From NCBI RefSeq assembly GCF_024721175.1, contig NZ_CP099399.1, positions 3,580,001 to 3,644,000 on the forward strand: a DNA stretch of 64,000 nt. Direction: 5' to 3'. A program made the position numbers and the translations under genes. This DNA comes from Rhizobium sp. Pop5 (GTDB lineage Bacteria > Pseudomonadota > Alphaproteobacteria > Rhizobiales > Rhizobiaceae). This document shows positions 12,104 to 24,043 of this stretch, one piece after another (position 1 is the first letter of the stretch; each line of letters begins with the position of its first letter). The notes under the pieces are model-generated. The model was given only the letters and a program-made list of their open reading frames with translations. It was not told where the DNA came from and ran no database searches.

Positions 12104-12850
12104 ATGACGGAAACCGCCAGAAGCACGATCGACCAGAGCGAAGTGGACCGCTTCTCGGCGATGGCGGCGGAATGGTGGAGCCCGACCGGTAAGTTCAAGC
12201 CGCTGCACAAATTCAATCCCGTCCGCCTCGCCTATATAAGAGACAAGGCCTGCGAGAATTTCGGCCGTGACCCGAAGAGCGCCCGTCCCCTCGAGGGGCT
12301 GCGCGTGCTCGATATCGGTTGCGGCGGCGGCCTCCTGTCCGAGCCCGTCGCCCGCATGGGCGCCTCGGTGGTCGGCGCCGATCCCTCAGAGAAAAATATT
12401 GGCATCGCCTCGACCCATGCGAAGGCCTCCGGTGTTTCGGTCGACTATCGTGCCGTCACCGCCGAGGAGCTCGCCGATGCCGGCGAGACTTTCGATATCG
12501 TCTTGAACATGGAAGTGGTCGAACATGTCGCTGACGTCGAATTCTTCACGACGACCTGCGCGAAAATGGTCCGCCCCGGCGGGCTGATCTTCGTCGCCAC
12601 CATCAACCGCACGATGAAGGCTGCGGCGCTCGCCATCTTCGCCGCCGAGAACATTTTACGCTGGCTGCCGCGCGGCACCCACCAGTATGAAAAGCTGGTG
12701 CGCCCCGAAGAGCTGGAAAAGCCTCTGGCGGCAAGCGGTCTTGAAATCACCGATCGCACCGGCGTCTTCTTCAATCCGCTGTCGAACCAATGGAACCTGT
12801 CCCGGGATATGGATGTGAATTATATGCTTCTGGCGAAGCGGCCGGCATAA
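12104..12850 (+). CDS. ubiG: Ubiquinone biosynthesis O-methyltransferase UbiG
   Basis: The ATG at 12104 is preceded by AAGGAG at good spacing and gives the usual 248 residues; an upstream ATG at 12056 has no such site. Class I methyltransferase motifs are clear: [14 protein letters not shown] for SAM binding at about 60-75, then GADPSE and [13 protein letters not shown]. UbiG performs both O-methylation steps of ubiquinone synthesis. Family hallmarks [19 protein letters not shown] and [17 protein letters not shown] are present. It stands alone, divergent from lysC. Confidence 0.96.
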   Translation: MTETARSTIDQSEVDRFSAMAAEWWSPTGKFKPLHKFNPVRLAYIRDKACENFGRDPKSARPLEGLRVLDIGCGGGLLSEPVARMGASVVGADPSEKNIGIASTHAKASGVSVDYRAVTAEELADAGETFDIVLNMEVVEHVADVEFFTTTCAKMVRPGGLIFVATINRTMKAAALAIFAAENILRWLPRGTHQYEKLVRPEELEKPLAASGLEITDRTGVFFNPLSNQWNLSRDMDVNYMLLAKRPA

Positions 12851-12870
12851 CTGCGCGATCGGTTAGTCGG

Positions 12871-13449
12871 CTACACTTTCAGTGTTTGAACACGGGCAAG
12901 CAGATCCTTTTGGGTTTCGGCATTGCGCGCGGCAAGCTCCTTGACCCGACGGCGATCGATTATCATCTCGGCTCCATCAGGCCCATAAGGCTGCTTGAAC
13001 GTAAAAGCGCGAGGGCCTGGCCCGTGATCGGCGAGATATTCGAGGCGTTCGACGCCCTCCTGCCAATCCGGCCGATGATGTGGCGACACCCACCACAGAA
13101 CCAGCGGCGGCCATGTCTGTTTCAGATTCCAGTTGCGGGCGTGTTTCAGCGCCTCGGCATGTACGCCGTTGTAGGTAAAGGCCATCAGGCACTCGATATC
13201 GGTCCAGATCGAAAGGGAGGAGGGCGCGGACGTAAAGCCGCTGCCCTCAATATATCGGGGAAAGACCTGAACGCCCCAGCTTCTGGCTCCTGGATAACCG
13301 GCATAGCCGGAGCGCCCAATGAAGCCGCACGCACGCGCGGCGGCTTCGAAATTCAAAGGTTCGCGGAGAACGAAGCCTTCGACCGCTTCACTTTCGGCAG
13401 GCGCGACGTGCAGGCCGAAATTGTAGAAGGCCAGTCGCGCGGACTGCAT
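12871..13449 (-). CDS. DUF3291 family protein
   Basis: The 192-residue product has the pattern of DUF3291 proteins, including SIWTDIECLMAFTYNGVH, then HARNW and LVLWWVSPHHRPDWQEGVERLEYL. Members resemble dimeric alpha/beta barrel monooxygenase-like folds, but no reaction is known. Its ATG lies next to the stop of the DUF1178 gene (TGAGATG), so it is the last gene of the comF-grxC-nitrilase-DUF1178 operon. It meets ubiG tail to tail with only 20 bases between, and I see no clear terminator there. Confidence 0.85.
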   Translation of the reverse strand: MQSARLAFYNFGLHVAPAESEAVEGFVLREPLNFEAAARACGFIGRSGYAGYPGARSWGVQVFPRYIEGSGFTSAPSSLSIWTDIECLMAFTYNGVHAEALKHARNWNLKQTWPPLVLWWVSPHHRPDWQEGVERLEYLADHGPGPRAFTFKQPYGPDGAEMIIDRRRVKELAARNAETQKDLLARVQTLKV

Positions 13450-13450
13450 C

Positions 13451-13879
13451 TCAGTTCACATCCTCCGGCAGTACCGGGATGGCCGCGATTTCGATACCCT
13501 CTTCCACAAGCGCTTGCGCCTCGTCGACCGTTGCCTGGCCAATGATGCCCCGGGCCTCCGCTTCGCCGTAATGGATCTTGCGGGCTTCCTCGGGAAACTT
13601 CACGCCGACATCCTCGGAATTGGCTTTGACGGCTGCGACGGCCTCTTTCAGCTTTTCGAAGGCCTCCCGGCGCATCGCATCCATCGCCAGCGTCTGCCTC
13701 TCGTCCTTCTTGCGCGCGGTCGATACCGAAGGCGCCATCAGGAGCTTGGAAATGGCGGCGGAATGGCAGACGGGACAGGTCAAAAAACCGGTCTCGATCT
13801 GACGGTCGAAATCGGCGCTTTCCGAAAACCAGCCTTCGAAATCATGGGCATTGTCACAGGTAAGGGAATAACGGATCAA
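13451..13879 (-). CDS. DUF1178 family zinc-ribbon-like protein
   Basis: The 142-residue protein begins MIRYSLTCDNAHDFEGWF and carries CPVCHS at about 36-41, with an earlier Cys at 8; together they look like a short zinc ribbon, as in other DUF1178 members. The middle is charged and helical (about 55-100), and the C-terminus has the family segment EEARKIHYGEAEARGIIGQAT. The role is unknown. Its ATG overlaps the stop of the nitrilase-family gene by four bases (ATGA), a pairing seen in many alphaproteobacteria. Confidence 0.88.
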   Translation of the reverse strand: MIRYSLTCDNAHDFEGWFSESADFDRQIETGFLTCPVCHSAAISKLLMAPSVSTARKKDERQTLAMDAMRREAFEKLKEAVAAVKANSEDVGVKFPEEARKIHYGEAEARGIIGQATVDEAQALVEEGIEIAAIPVLPEDVN

Positions 13880-14733
13880 GCCGCGACGCCTCCCGCGACT
13901 GCCACCACGATCTTCTCGACCGAGAATTCCCGACCATTCTTCAGGTTCGGGATCTTGTCATGGGCGGCCTTGACCGCGCCGGGGTCGATTTCCGCGATGA
14001 TGACTGCCTCGCCGGTGCCCTCGGCCGAGGCCAATACCGTGCCCCAGGGGTCTATGATCATCGAATGGCCGAAGGTCTCGCGTCCGTCTTCGTGCCGGCC
14101 CGCCTGCGCGGCGGCAATGATGAAGACGCCATTCTCGATCGCACGTGCCCTGAGGAGGATCTCCCAATGCGCCTCCCCGGTCTGCTTGGTGAACGCGGCA
14201 GGAACCGTCATCACCTCAGCGCCGGCAACGGCTTGGGCGCGAAAGAGCGCCGGGAACCGAACGTCGTAACAAATGGCAAAGCCCATTTCCGCGAAGGGCA
14301 GTGACAAGACACGCGCTTCCGAGCCGGCTGTGTAGGCGGCGCTTTCGCGCCAGCTCTCGCCGTTGTCGAGGTCGACGTCGAACATATGGATCTTGTCGTA
14401 ACGATTGAGAATCCCGCCGTCGGGACCGAAGAGAAAGCCGCGATTGGCAATCTTGCCGTCGGCGAGCGCAATGGCCGTCGAACCGACATGCATATAGATG
14501 CCGAGCTCCCTGGCAAGCTCAGCGCCGGTCTTGACGATGATGTCATGCGTCTCATCGGCCAGCACGGCGCGTGCCGCTGCGCGGTCGCGCTGCAGCATGC
14601 CGGTCATTTCGGGCGTCTGCACATAGGTCGCGCCCTGGGCTGCCGCTTCACGTACCAGCCGTGCCATGGAGGCTGCGTTCGTCACCGGATCGACCCCGGA
14701 GCACATCTGAACGGCGGCGGCTTTGAAGCTCAT
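13876..14733 (-). CDS. Nitrilase-superfamily carbon-nitrogen hydrolase (Nit1/omega-amidase-like)
   Basis: The 285-residue protein starts at the ATG at 14733, behind a GAGGG ribosome site. It carries the nitrilase Glu-Lys-Cys triad: E42 in TPEMTG, the lysine in YDKIHMFDVD, and the cysteine in FAICYDVRFP. The residues around the cysteine match the Nit1/Nit2 branch, which removes amide groups from deaminated glutathione or omega-amides. That substrate is an inference, but glutaredoxin 10 bases upstream in the operon fits a link to thiol metabolism. Confidence 0.88.
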   Translation of the reverse strand: MSFKAAAVQMCSGVDPVTNAASMARLVREAAAQGATYVQTPEMTGMLQRDRAAARAVLADETHDIIVKTGAELARELGIYMHVGSTAIALADGKIANRGFLFGPDGGILNRYDKIHMFDVDLDNGESWRESAAYTAGSEARVLSLPFAEMGFAICYDVRFPALFRAQAVAGAEVMTVPAAFTKQTGEAHWEILLRARAIENGVFIIAAAQAGRHEDGRETFGHSMIIDPWGTVLASAEGTGEAVIIAEIDPGAVKAAHDKIPNLKNGREFSVEKIVVAVAGGVAA

Positions 14734-14743
14734 CGGTTCGCCC

Positions 14744-15001
14744 TCAGGCCGCCAGCATCGGATCGAGCTTGCCGGCCCGATCGAGCGCAAAGAGATCGTC
14801 GCAACCGCCGACGTGGTCGACCCCGATGAAGATTTGCGGAAAGGTGGTGCGTCCGTTCGACTTGCCAATCATTTCCTGCCGAAGATCCGGCGAGAAAGTC
14901 GCATCGTGCTCGACATATTCGACGCCCTTTTCTTCGAGAAGGGACTTGGCGCGGGTGCAATAACCGCAGAACTGGCGTGTATAGATTGTGACGGGTACCA
15001 T
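14744..15001 (-). CDS. grxC: Glutaredoxin 3 (dithiol)
   Basis: The 85-residue thioredoxin-fold protein has a dithiol active site C12-G-Y-C15, with glycine where Escherichia coli Grx3 has proline; TFPQIFIG (the cis-proline loop) and GGCDDLFAL for glutathione binding follow. It reduces protein or glutathione-mixed disulfides. The ATG at 15001 has GGAG five bases upstream. It sits 32 bases after comF and 10 bases before the nitrilase gene. Confidence 0.93.
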   Translation of the reverse strand: MVPVTIYTRQFCGYCTRAKSLLEEKGVEYVEHDATFSPDLRQEMIGKSNGRTTFPQIFIGVDHVGGCDDLFALDRAGKLDPMLAA

Positions 15002-15033
15002 GATATCTCCAGACGGATGCCGGGTATTTTCTG

Positions 15034-15810
15034 TCATATAGGCTCGGAAAGAGCCCTTGCAAAGGTCAAAACCGTGATATCGGCAGCCCCTGCCTTGCGC
15101 AGCGTCCGGCTTGCAGCAGCAACCGTCGCCCCTGTCGTATAGACGTCGTCGACGAGCACGATACGCTTTCCGAACACATCGTTTTCAGAACCCTTGGCAA
15201 TCGCAAAGGCGCCTCTGACATTGTCCTCGCGCGCCTTCGCACCGAGACCGACCTGCTGACTGGTGCGCTTGACGCGGATAAGGGTAGCTGCCAGCAGCGG
15301 CTTGCCGGAGAGCCCCGCCATATGGCGGGCAAGCTCGGCCGCCTGGTTGAACTTGCGCGCCAGCATGCGGGTGCGGTGCAGCGGCACCGGGATCAGCCCG
15401 TCACAGTTTTCAACGGTCCCGTCGGAAGCGCGCAGCATCCAGGCGGCCATCATCGGCGCCAGATCGGTGCGATCGCGATATTTGAGACCGTGAACGAGAT
15501 CGCGGACCGCATGGTCGTGGGTCGCCGCCGAACGCAGCCGGTCGAAGGACGGCGGATTGGCGATCGCCTCGGCGCTGAGGATGCCGGCGCCGAGATCATG
15601 CGAGAAGGGAACGCCGAGCACCTCGCAATAGGGCCGTTCGATGAAGCGGATGCCGGACCAGCATTTCGCGCAGAGGCCGCGATGGCCGCTGGTCGAAACA
15701 CCGCAAACTGAACAGGCTGGCGGATAGAGGAAATCCGCAAGCACCGAAAAGGGCCGCAGAATGTGCGCGCGCAGGAGCTGTACCGATTGTCCAAGGTGGA
15801 TCGACTTCAT
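15034..15810 (-). CDS. ComF family phosphoribosyltransferase-like protein
   Basis: The 258-residue protein has the two ComF parts: an N-terminal four-cysteine zinc finger (CSVCG and CAKC at about 34-53) and a C-terminal PRTase domain with the PRPP loop VLVDDVYTTGATV. GLIPVPLHRTRMLARKFNQAAELA is the family's central segment, here given only for orientation. In naturally competent bacteria ComF helps take up DNA; in rhizobia the role is unproven. It is the first gene of the minus-strand operon ending with the DUF3291 gene. Confidence 0.9.
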   Translation of the reverse strand: MKSIHLGQSVQLLRAHILRPFSVLADFLYPPACSVCGVSTSGHRGLCAKCWSGIRFIERPYCEVLGVPFSHDLGAGILSAEAIANPPSFDRLRSAATHDHAVRDLVHGLKYRDRTDLAPMMAAWMLRASDGTVENCDGLIPVPLHRTRMLARKFNQAAELARHMAGLSGKPLLAATLIRVKRTSQQVGLGAKAREDNVRGAFAIAKGSENDVFGKRIVLVDDVYTTGATVAAASRTLRKAGAADITVLTFARALSEPI

Positions 15811-15875
15811 GCCGTCGAGACTAGCCTGTTCTCCGCGAAAGGAAAATCGCCTTGCTGCTTCAGCGGGGCGGGACT

Positions 15876-16772
15876 ATGGACATCGCCATGGAAACGATCT
15901 TCGACAGAGCCCTGATCGCCGCACATCGCCATCGCGCGCTTGCCGCCAGCGATCCGAAAGCCGCCTTCCTGCTCGATGTCGCCGCCGAGGAAATGGCTGA
16001 AAGGCTTGCCGTCGTCGAGCGGCGCTTCGAGACGGCCGTCGAGCTGCACGGCGCGACAGGTGCTGCGGCCCGCGCTGCAATGGCGACCGGCAAGGTCGGC
16101 AGGATGATCCGCGTGGAAAGCGAAAAGGCCTATGCCGGGCCTGATGAAACCCTGATCGAGGCACCGCTCGAGGACGTGCCGCTAGAGCCGCAATCGGCGA
16201 ACCTCATCCTTGCGCCGCTCAACCTGCATCTGACCAACGATACGCCAGGTGTTTTCATCCAGATCCGCCGCGCCTTGAAGCCGGATGGCCTGTTCCTGGC
16301 CGCGATCCCCGGCGCCGGCACGCTGCAGGAGCTGCGCGAAGTGCTGCTGGCAGCCGAAATCGAGATGACGGGCGGCGCAAGCCCGCGCGTCATTCCCCTC
16401 GCCGACGTGCGTGATGTCGGCAGCCTCCTGCAACGCGCCGGCTTCACCTTGCCGGTGATCGACGCAGAGAACTACACGGTACGCTACGACTCGCTCTTTC
16501 CGCTGATGCGGGACCTCCAGGCGATGGGCATGAGCAATCCGCTCGCCGCCCGCAGCCGCATGCCGCTGACGCGCGCCTTCTTCCTGCGCGCTGCGGAGAT
16601 CTATGCCGAACGTTATTCCGATCCGGACGGACGCATCCGCGCGACCTTCTCGATCATCTATGTCTCGGGATGGGCTCCGCACGAAAGCCAGCAAAAGCCG
16701 CTGCAGCCGGGCTCCGCCAAGGCACGTCTTGCCGATGCGCTGAAGGTCGACGAGCACAAGCTCAGACAATAA
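15876..16772 (+). CDS. Class I SAM-dependent methyltransferase (BioC/NDUFAF5-like)
   Basis: From the ATG at 15876 the protein has 298 residues (a later ATG at 15888 is possible). It has the methyltransferase fold in a divergent form: a segment about residues 50-75 with no classic GxGxG, the acidic turn, then SANLILAPLNLHLTNDTPGVFIQIRRALKPDGLFLAAIPG. The C-terminal half (RSRMPLTRAFFLRAAEIYAERY, then IRATFSIIYVSGWAPH) matches the NDUFAF5 branch. In mitochondria NDUFAF5 hydroxylates a complex I arginine, so a complex I assembly role is possible but inferred. It is divergent from comF. Confidence 0.85.
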   Translation: MDIAMETIFDRALIAAHRHRALAASDPKAAFLLDVAAEEMAERLAVVERRFETAVELHGATGAAARAAMATGKVGRMIRVESEKAYAGPDETLIEAPLEDVPLEPQSANLILAPLNLHLTNDTPGVFIQIRRALKPDGLFLAAIPGAGTLQELREVLLAAEIEMTGGASPRVIPLADVRDVGSLLQRAGFTLPVIDAENYTVRYDSLFPLMRDLQAMGMSNPLAARSRMPLTRAFFLRAAEIYAERYSDPDGRIRATFSIIYVSGWAPHESQQKPLQPGSAKARLADALKVDEHKLRQ

Positions 16773-16787
16773 CCGCCGACGGCTTTG

Positions 16788-16955
16788 TCAATTCGCAGGC
16801 AGATTGTCGTTGATCACGTTGAAGACGTTCTGCAGGGCATTGGTGAAAATGCCGAGACCGGAAATGAGCGCGGTGCAAATGAGGGCGGCGATCAGGCCAT
16901 ATTCGATCGCCGTCGCACCTCTGTCATCTGCAAAAAATGCCTTCAAAAGACGCAT
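16788..16955 (-). CDS. Flp family type IVb pilin
   Basis: The 55-residue product has the Flp hallmarks: a short basic leader (MRLLKAFFADDRG), a prepilin-peptidase cleavage point after Gly13 followed by ATAIEYGLIAALI, and one hydrophobic helix. Flp subunits polymerise into Tad pili for surface attachment. The ATG at 16955 gives the standard leader length. No tad/cpa assembly genes are in the window, so this is an isolated pilin copy that would need machinery encoded elsewhere. Confidence 0.88.
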   Translation of the reverse strand: MRLLKAFFADDRGATAIEYGLIAALICTALISGLGIFTNALQNVFNVINDNLPAN

Positions 16956-17023
16956 TACCCCATCCTCTGCGTGAACCGACTGCAACAACAAATTCCCTGG
17001 CCATCAGGCGACGGCCGGCATTT

Positions 17024-17341
17024 TCAGCAACCGGCGCCGACCCCGTATCCCTGGACGACGCAGACCGAGCCCGGCGTATCCTGAAGGACGCTGCGGCGGA
17101 TCGTATACCGCTTGCCGCTTTCGCTCTTCGGGATCGACCCCGTCGTCATCGTGTCGAATTCCGCCGGCGCGCTGGCAAAGACACTTTTTTTCGAGGAATC
17201 CGCAAGCATAGGCGTCAGAATGAGCGTAAGCGCCACCACTGCCGTGCCGAACAGAAGGGCGATATTGAGCGCACCCGTCCTGCGCGAGGCAGACGAAGCC
17301 CGTTCCTTTTCCCGGACAGCTTTCCAGAAATCATCGTCCAT
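17024..17341 (-). CDS. Small single-pass membrane protein of unknown function
   Basis: I do not recognise a family in this 105-residue protein. It has a charged cytoplasmic N-terminus (MDDDFWKAVREKERASSASRR), one hydrophobic span at about 23-45, and a periplasmic tail ending with two cysteines (SVCVVQGYGVGAGC). The DTMTTGSIPKS segment resembles tails of other rhizobial envelope proteins. It precedes the Flp pilin gene on the same strand by 68 bases, so the two may be co-transcribed. Confidence 0.65.
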   Translation of the reverse strand: MDDDFWKAVREKERASSASRRTGALNIALLFGTAVVALTLILTPMLADSSKKSVFASAPAEFDTMTTGSIPKSESGKRYTIRRSVLQDTPGSVCVVQGYGVGAGC

Positions 17342-17466
17342 GACTCAAGCCTTTTAATACATGCACGCCAGATGCTTGATTGAGGCCGATCTTTGGCAGA
17401 AGGTGTTAAACGATCCATTAATATCCACAGGCGAAAACGGCGCTGCGCGATAATAATCAGGTAACG

Positions 17467-17880
17467 CTAAAGTAAATCCTGCAGCATCGGGATGAGCGGT
17501 TCGTCAGCCGGCGGCATCGGGTAGTCGCGCAACGCCTGCGGACGCACCCATTTCAGCGCCTGGCCCTCGCGCCCCACGGGAATGCCCTCATAACGCCGGC
17601 AGATATAAAGCGGCATCAGAAGGTGGAAGGTCTCGTAGGAGTGGCTCGCGAAGGTGAGCGGCGCAAGGCAGGCGATCTTGGTCTTGATGCCGAGCTCTTC
17701 CTCGAGTTCGCGCACCAGCGTTTCCTCCGGCGTTTCGCCGGATTCGACCTTGCCGCCGGGAAATTCCCACAGCCCGGCAAGCGACTTTCCCTCAGGCCGC
17801 TGTGCCAACAGGATCCGCCCGTCGGCATCGATCAGCGCGCAGGCGGCGACCAGCAATATCTTCCGGCCTGCCTCACTCAT
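17467..17880 (-). CDS. mutT: 8-oxo-dGTP diphosphatase, MutT-type Nudix hydrolase
   Basis: The 137-residue protein carries a complete Nudix box at about 43-65 (GGKVESGETPEETLVRELEE then ELGI). Length, the early ILLAQRPEGKSLAGLWEFPGG segment and the ALKWVRPQALRDYPMPPAD end match MutT, which removes oxidised guanine nucleotides from the pool. Its ATG at 17880 overlaps the stop of the GNAT gene by four bases (ATGA), so it is the last gene of the PPIase-argJ-GNAT-mutT run. Confidence 0.92.
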   Translation of the reverse strand: MSEAGRKILLVAACALIDADGRILLAQRPEGKSLAGLWEFPGGKVESGETPEETLVRELEEELGIKTKIACLAPLTFASHSYETFHLLMPLYICRRYEGIPVGREGQALKWVRPQALRDYPMPPADEPLIPMLQDLL

Positions 17881-18656
17881 CGTGGCTCCCGCTGCCAATA
17901 GCAATAATGATAGGCATCGCGAAAGCCGAGGCGCTCGTAGAGGGCGATGGCCGGACGGTTGGAAAGCTTCACCTGCAGCCAAGCCGAGCGGGCGCTTCGC
18001 ATGCGCGCCCAGCGCAGCGCCGAGGTCAGGATCTCTGTGCCGAGTCCCTCGCGCCGTCGCGTTTCGGAAACCGAAAGCGACATGATGCCGGCAAGGTCGT
18101 TGTCCTGGACGCAGAGCACCGTCGCAAGCGGGCCGTCCACTGCATTCTCGATCATGAACAGGCCCGACGGCGGCTTGATCGCCGAAATGATTTCGGCGAG
18201 CGCCGGTTTCAGCGTCGCCGGCGCCTGATCAACGGCAAGATTGGCGTCGACGAAACGGCCGACATCGTGCGTCGGCAGGTGATCGAGCGTATCCGGCAGC
18301 TCCGCCTCGGCCAGATCGCAGGTCATCACGACCGTCTCATCGAATTGCGTCCAGTCTTGCGCGCGCAGAAGATCGATCAGCACCGGCGAGGCAAGCGGCG
18401 TCTGTCGGACGACGGCGGCGCGGCCATAAGCCTCGAACTTCCGGCTCGCCTTTTCCAGGCGGATTTCAACGTCGCGATGATCCGAGGGATCGAGCGGCAC
18501 GATGGAATTCAGCCGGTTGGACGGGTGGCCGGCCGTCAGCCGCACCTGCCAGCTGCCGTCATATTGCACGGATGCCGCCGGCCAGGCTCGGAAGCCGACG
18601 GCCTCCAGCCTGCGAACCAGCGGCAGATTTTGTTGGGAAATGGATGCCTGCGCCAA
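17877..18656 (-). CDS. GNAT family N-acetyltransferase
   Basis: I place the start at the TTG at 18656, eight bases after the argJ stop codon and with GGAG eleven bases upstream; the ATG at 18695 would overlap argJ by 32 bases. The C-terminal half holds the GNAT core: VQDNDLAGIMSLSVSE, then RRREGLGTEILTSAL for acetyl-CoA binding, and LSNRPAIALYERLGFRDAYHY. The acceptor substrate is unknown. Placement between argJ and mutT is conserved in rhizobia as far as I recall. Confidence 0.85.
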   Translation of the reverse strand: MAQASISQQNLPLVRRLEAVGFRAWPAASVQYDGSWQVRLTAGHPSNRLNSIVPLDPSDHRDVEIRLEKASRKFEAYGRAAVVRQTPLASPVLIDLLRAQDWTQFDETVVMTCDLAEAELPDTLDHLPTHDVGRFVDANLAVDQAPATLKPALAEIISAIKPPSGLFMIENAVDGPLATVLCVQDNDLAGIMSLSVSETRRREGLGTEILTSALRWARMRSARSAWLQVKLSNRPAIALYERLGFRDAYHYCYWQREPR

Positions 18657-18663
18657 TGAACGA

Positions 18664-19905
18664 TCAGCTCCGATAGTCGCCGTTGATCGCAACATATTCC
18701 TTGGTGAGGTCGCAGGTCCAGACGGTTGCCGAACCTGTGCCGAGGCCGATATCGACTTTGACGGGGATATCCTGCGCCTTCATGACGTCAGAGGCGGCCT
18801 GCTCGGAATAATCGGGGTCGCGCTCGCCGTTGACGGCAACCCTGACGTCGCCGAACCAGATGGCCAGCCGGTCACGATCGGCCATCTCGCCCGATTTGCC
18901 GACGGCCATGACGATGCGGCCCCAGTTGGCGTCTTCGCCGGCGGCCGCCGTCTTGACCAGCGGCGAATTGGCGATCGAGAGCGCAATGCGCTTGGCAGCG
19001 GCATCGCTCTCGGCACCCGTCACCGTGATTTCGAGCATCTTGGTCGCGCCCTCGCCGTCGCGCACGACCTGCAGCGACAGGTCCTTCAGCACTTCGTTGA
19101 GGGCGGCGCGGAAGGCGGCAACGCGCGGGTCGTCGGCGCGTTCGATGCGGGCTTGGCCATCCTCCGCCGCCGCACCCGTTGCAAACAGCATCAGCGTATC
19201 AGAGGTGGACGTGTCGCTGTCGACGGTCATGGAATTGAAGGTCGGGCCGACGCCGTCGGACAGAAGCACCTGCAGCGCGGCGGGCGCGATATCGGCATCG
19301 GTGACGACGAAGGAAAGCATCGTCGCCATGTCCGGCGCGATCATGCCGGCGCCCTTGGCAATGCCGTTGATCGTCACTGTGACCCCGCCGATCTCGGCGC
19401 TGCGGGTCGAAACCTTCGGATAGGTGTCGGTCGTCATGATCGCCTTGGCGGCCTCGAACCAGAAATCGCTGGTCGCCTCCGCCTGCATTTGCTGCAGCAC
19501 ACCGGAAAACTTGGTGGCATCGAGCGGCTCACCGATGACGCCGGTCGAAGCCAGGTAAACTTCGTTTTCATCGCAGCCGACGGCAGCCGCGGCCGACTTC
19601 GCTGTCAGCGCGGTCGCCTGGCGGCCCTTCAGGCCGGTGAAGGCATTGGCGTTGCCCGAGTTGACGACGACGGCGCGCGCAGAACCATGAGGAAGGTTGG
19701 CGCGGCAGAAATCGACCGGAGCCGACGGGCACCTGGAGCGGGTGAAAACACCAGCCACGGCCGCAGGCTTGTCGAAGACCATCATCAGCACGTCGGTGCG
19801 GTTCTTGTATTTAATGCCGGCAGAAGCCGTCGCCATGCGCACGCCGCGCAGCGACGGCATGGAGGCGAAAGATTTCGGAGCGAGCGGGGAGACGGAACCG
19901 GACAT
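18664..19905 (-). CDS. argJ: Bifunctional ornithine acetyltransferase / N-acetylglutamate synthase
   Basis: The 413-residue product from the ATG at 19905 matches ArgJ. The self-cleavage site is the Ala-Thr bond in PDMATMLSF; cleavage gives alpha and beta chains and frees the threonine nucleophile. GNANAFTG and [10 protein letters not shown] are further family blocks. It moves the acetyl group from N-acetylornithine to glutamate, closing the acetyl cycle of arginine synthesis. It follows the PPIase gene on the same strand. Confidence 0.96.
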   Translation of the reverse strand: MSGSVSPLAPKSFASMPSLRGVRMATASAGIKYKNRTDVLMMVFDKPAAVAGVFTRSRCPSAPVDFCRANLPHGSARAVVVNSGNANAFTGLKGRQATALTAKSAAAAVGCDENEVYLASTGVIGEPLDATKFSGVLQQMQAEATSDFWFEAAKAIMTTDTYPKVSTRSAEIGGVTVTINGIAKGAGMIAPDMATMLSFVVTDADIAPAALQVLLSDGVGPTFNSMTVDSDTSTSDTLMLFATGAAAEDGQARIERADDPRVAAFRAALNEVLKDLSLQVVRDGEGATKMLEITVTGAESDAAAKRIALSIANSPLVKTAAAGEDANWGRIVMAVGKSGEMADRDRLAIWFGDVRVAVNGERDPDYSEQAASDVMKAQDIPVKVDIGLGTGSATVWTCDLTKEYVAINGDYRS

Positions 19906-19987
19906 GATGCGACACCTGCCAAAGAGCATTTCGAGGCGAAATCGGAACCGGTTCGCCGTCCGGAAATGCGACAACACGATAATAGTG

Positions 19988-20010
19988 AAGGGCCCGGAAA
20001 AACCGGGCCC
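19988..20010 (-). terminator. Hairpin between the PPIase gene and argJ
   Basis: A perfect 9-bp stem (AGGGCCCGG / CCGGGCCCT) with an AAAAA loop lies 12 bases after the PPIase stop codon. On the minus strand the following tract is only moderately T-rich, so this may be a partial terminator or an mRNA-stabilising hairpin ahead of argJ. Confidence 0.55.
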
Positions 20011-20021
20011 TGATGCGAATA

Positions 20022-20903
20022 TTACTGCTGCGGCGCCGGCGCGGCGGGCTCGCTGCCCGGCTCCGGCTGCTTGTTGGCTTCGTCGTAGCCCTTGCGCAGC
20101 GTCTCGTCCATAATCTCGACCTTGGCGGAGGTCTTCGCCTGGGCGAGAAGTGCAAGATACTTGTCGCGCATGACCAGCTGACGAACCTGATCCTGTACCT
20201 GCTCGAACGGCGGCGGAGCGGCGTCGCGCTTGTCCTCGACCTTGATCACATGATAGCCGAAGTCGGTCTTGACGGGCGTCTTCGAATAGGTGCCCTTTTC
20301 AAGCGCGAAGGCTGCGTCCTCGAATTCCTTGACCATGCGGCCGCGGGTGAAATAGCCGAGATCGCCGCCTTCCGACTTGTTCGGATCGGTGGACTTTTCC
20401 TTGGCGAGTTCGGCGAAATCCTTGCCGGCGTCGAGCTGCTTGATGATGTCCTTGGCCTCTTCCTCGGTCTTGACGAGGATATGGCGGGCGTGGACTTCCT
20501 CCTGCTTCGGCAGGGCCGCGACCTCCTTGTCGTAGCGCGCCTTGACTTCCTCGGGGGTCACGGTGTCGACGACATGCTTCTTGAAATAGGCATTGTGCAG
20601 CTCGCGATCGGCGAGATACTGCATGCGCTTCTTGAATTCATCGGTCTGGTCGAGCTTCTCGGCGATGGCGTCGGCTGCGAGCAGCTTCACATCGATGGCG
20701 GCCGACAGGGCTGCGACCTTCTTCTGCTCATCGGGCAGCTGCGCCAGCTGCGGATCGAGGTTGGCGACAGCGAGATCGAGTTCGGACTGATGGATTTCCA
20801 GGTTGCCGACCTTGGCGACGATAGCATCGTCAGCGAAGGCGGGCGCCTGGAGCGCAACAAAAGTTACAAATGCCAGCGCGGCGAATTTGTTGGTGCTCAA
20901 CAT
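20022..20903 (-). CDS. Periplasmic parvulin-type peptidyl-prolyl cis-trans isomerase
   Basis: The 293-residue protein begins with a signal peptide (hydrophobic stretch [18 protein letters not shown], about residues 7-24). A SurA-N-like helical part follows, then one parvulin domain at about 135-235 with [36 protein letters not shown] and [16 protein letters not shown]. The C-terminus is Pro/Ala-rich. It folds exported proteins in the periplasm. It is divergent from secA across 247 bases, a fitting neighbour for the Sec export ATPase. Confidence 0.92.
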   Translation of the reverse strand: MLSTNKFAALAFVTFVALQAPAFADDAIVAKVGNLEIHQSELDLAVANLDPQLAQLPDEQKKVAALSAAIDVKLLAADAIAEKLDQTDEFKKRMQYLADRELHNAYFKKHVVDTVTPEEVKARYDKEVAALPKQEEVHARHILVKTEEEAKDIIKQLDAGKDFAELAKEKSTDPNKSEGGDLGYFTRGRMVKEFEDAAFALEKGTYSKTPVKTDFGYHVIKVEDKRDAAPPPFEQVQDQVRQLVMRDKYLALLAQAKTSAKVEIMDETLRKGYDEANKQPEPGSEPAAPAPQQ

Positions 20904-21150
20904 GAAATACCCTTCACAGTTACATCGCCGGCTTCAGTGTGCCCTGAATCCAGCCCAAAATAGCCATCAACACCGGAATGTGGCCTTTCTGTATCCGCCA
21001 AATCCGTTGACATCATTCGACCCCCCTCTTATCTGTCACGCAACCTCGCGTCCAGAACAGTTTCCGGGCGTTTTAAGCTGCGCGCCTGATTTTCGGCTGG
21101 GCCGCCAATAAGAAACGCCGGGGATGAAATATTGAGAAAGGGCCAGTCAC

Positions 21151-23865
<2,715 letters not shown>

Positions 23866-23885
23866 GCCAAATCCCATCCATCCCC

Positions 23886-23909
23886 AAATGCCGCCTTCGG
23901 GCGGCATTT
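23886..23909 (+). terminator. secA terminator
   Basis: A perfect 10-bp stem (AAATGCCGCC / GGCGGCATTT) with a TTCG tetraloop, followed by TCTTTT, begins 21 bases after the secA stop. Confidence 0.9.
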
Positions 23910-24043
23910 TCTTTTCTGCGGCAAGACGGGAAAACCGGCATTCCGGCCTCGGCGGCGAGGCTGATCCGGAACCGTTTCTTAACCCTGATCTGTCAAGACT
24001 TCGCGGACGATTTGCCTGACCTTTAGAGTTTTGCGTGTTCATC

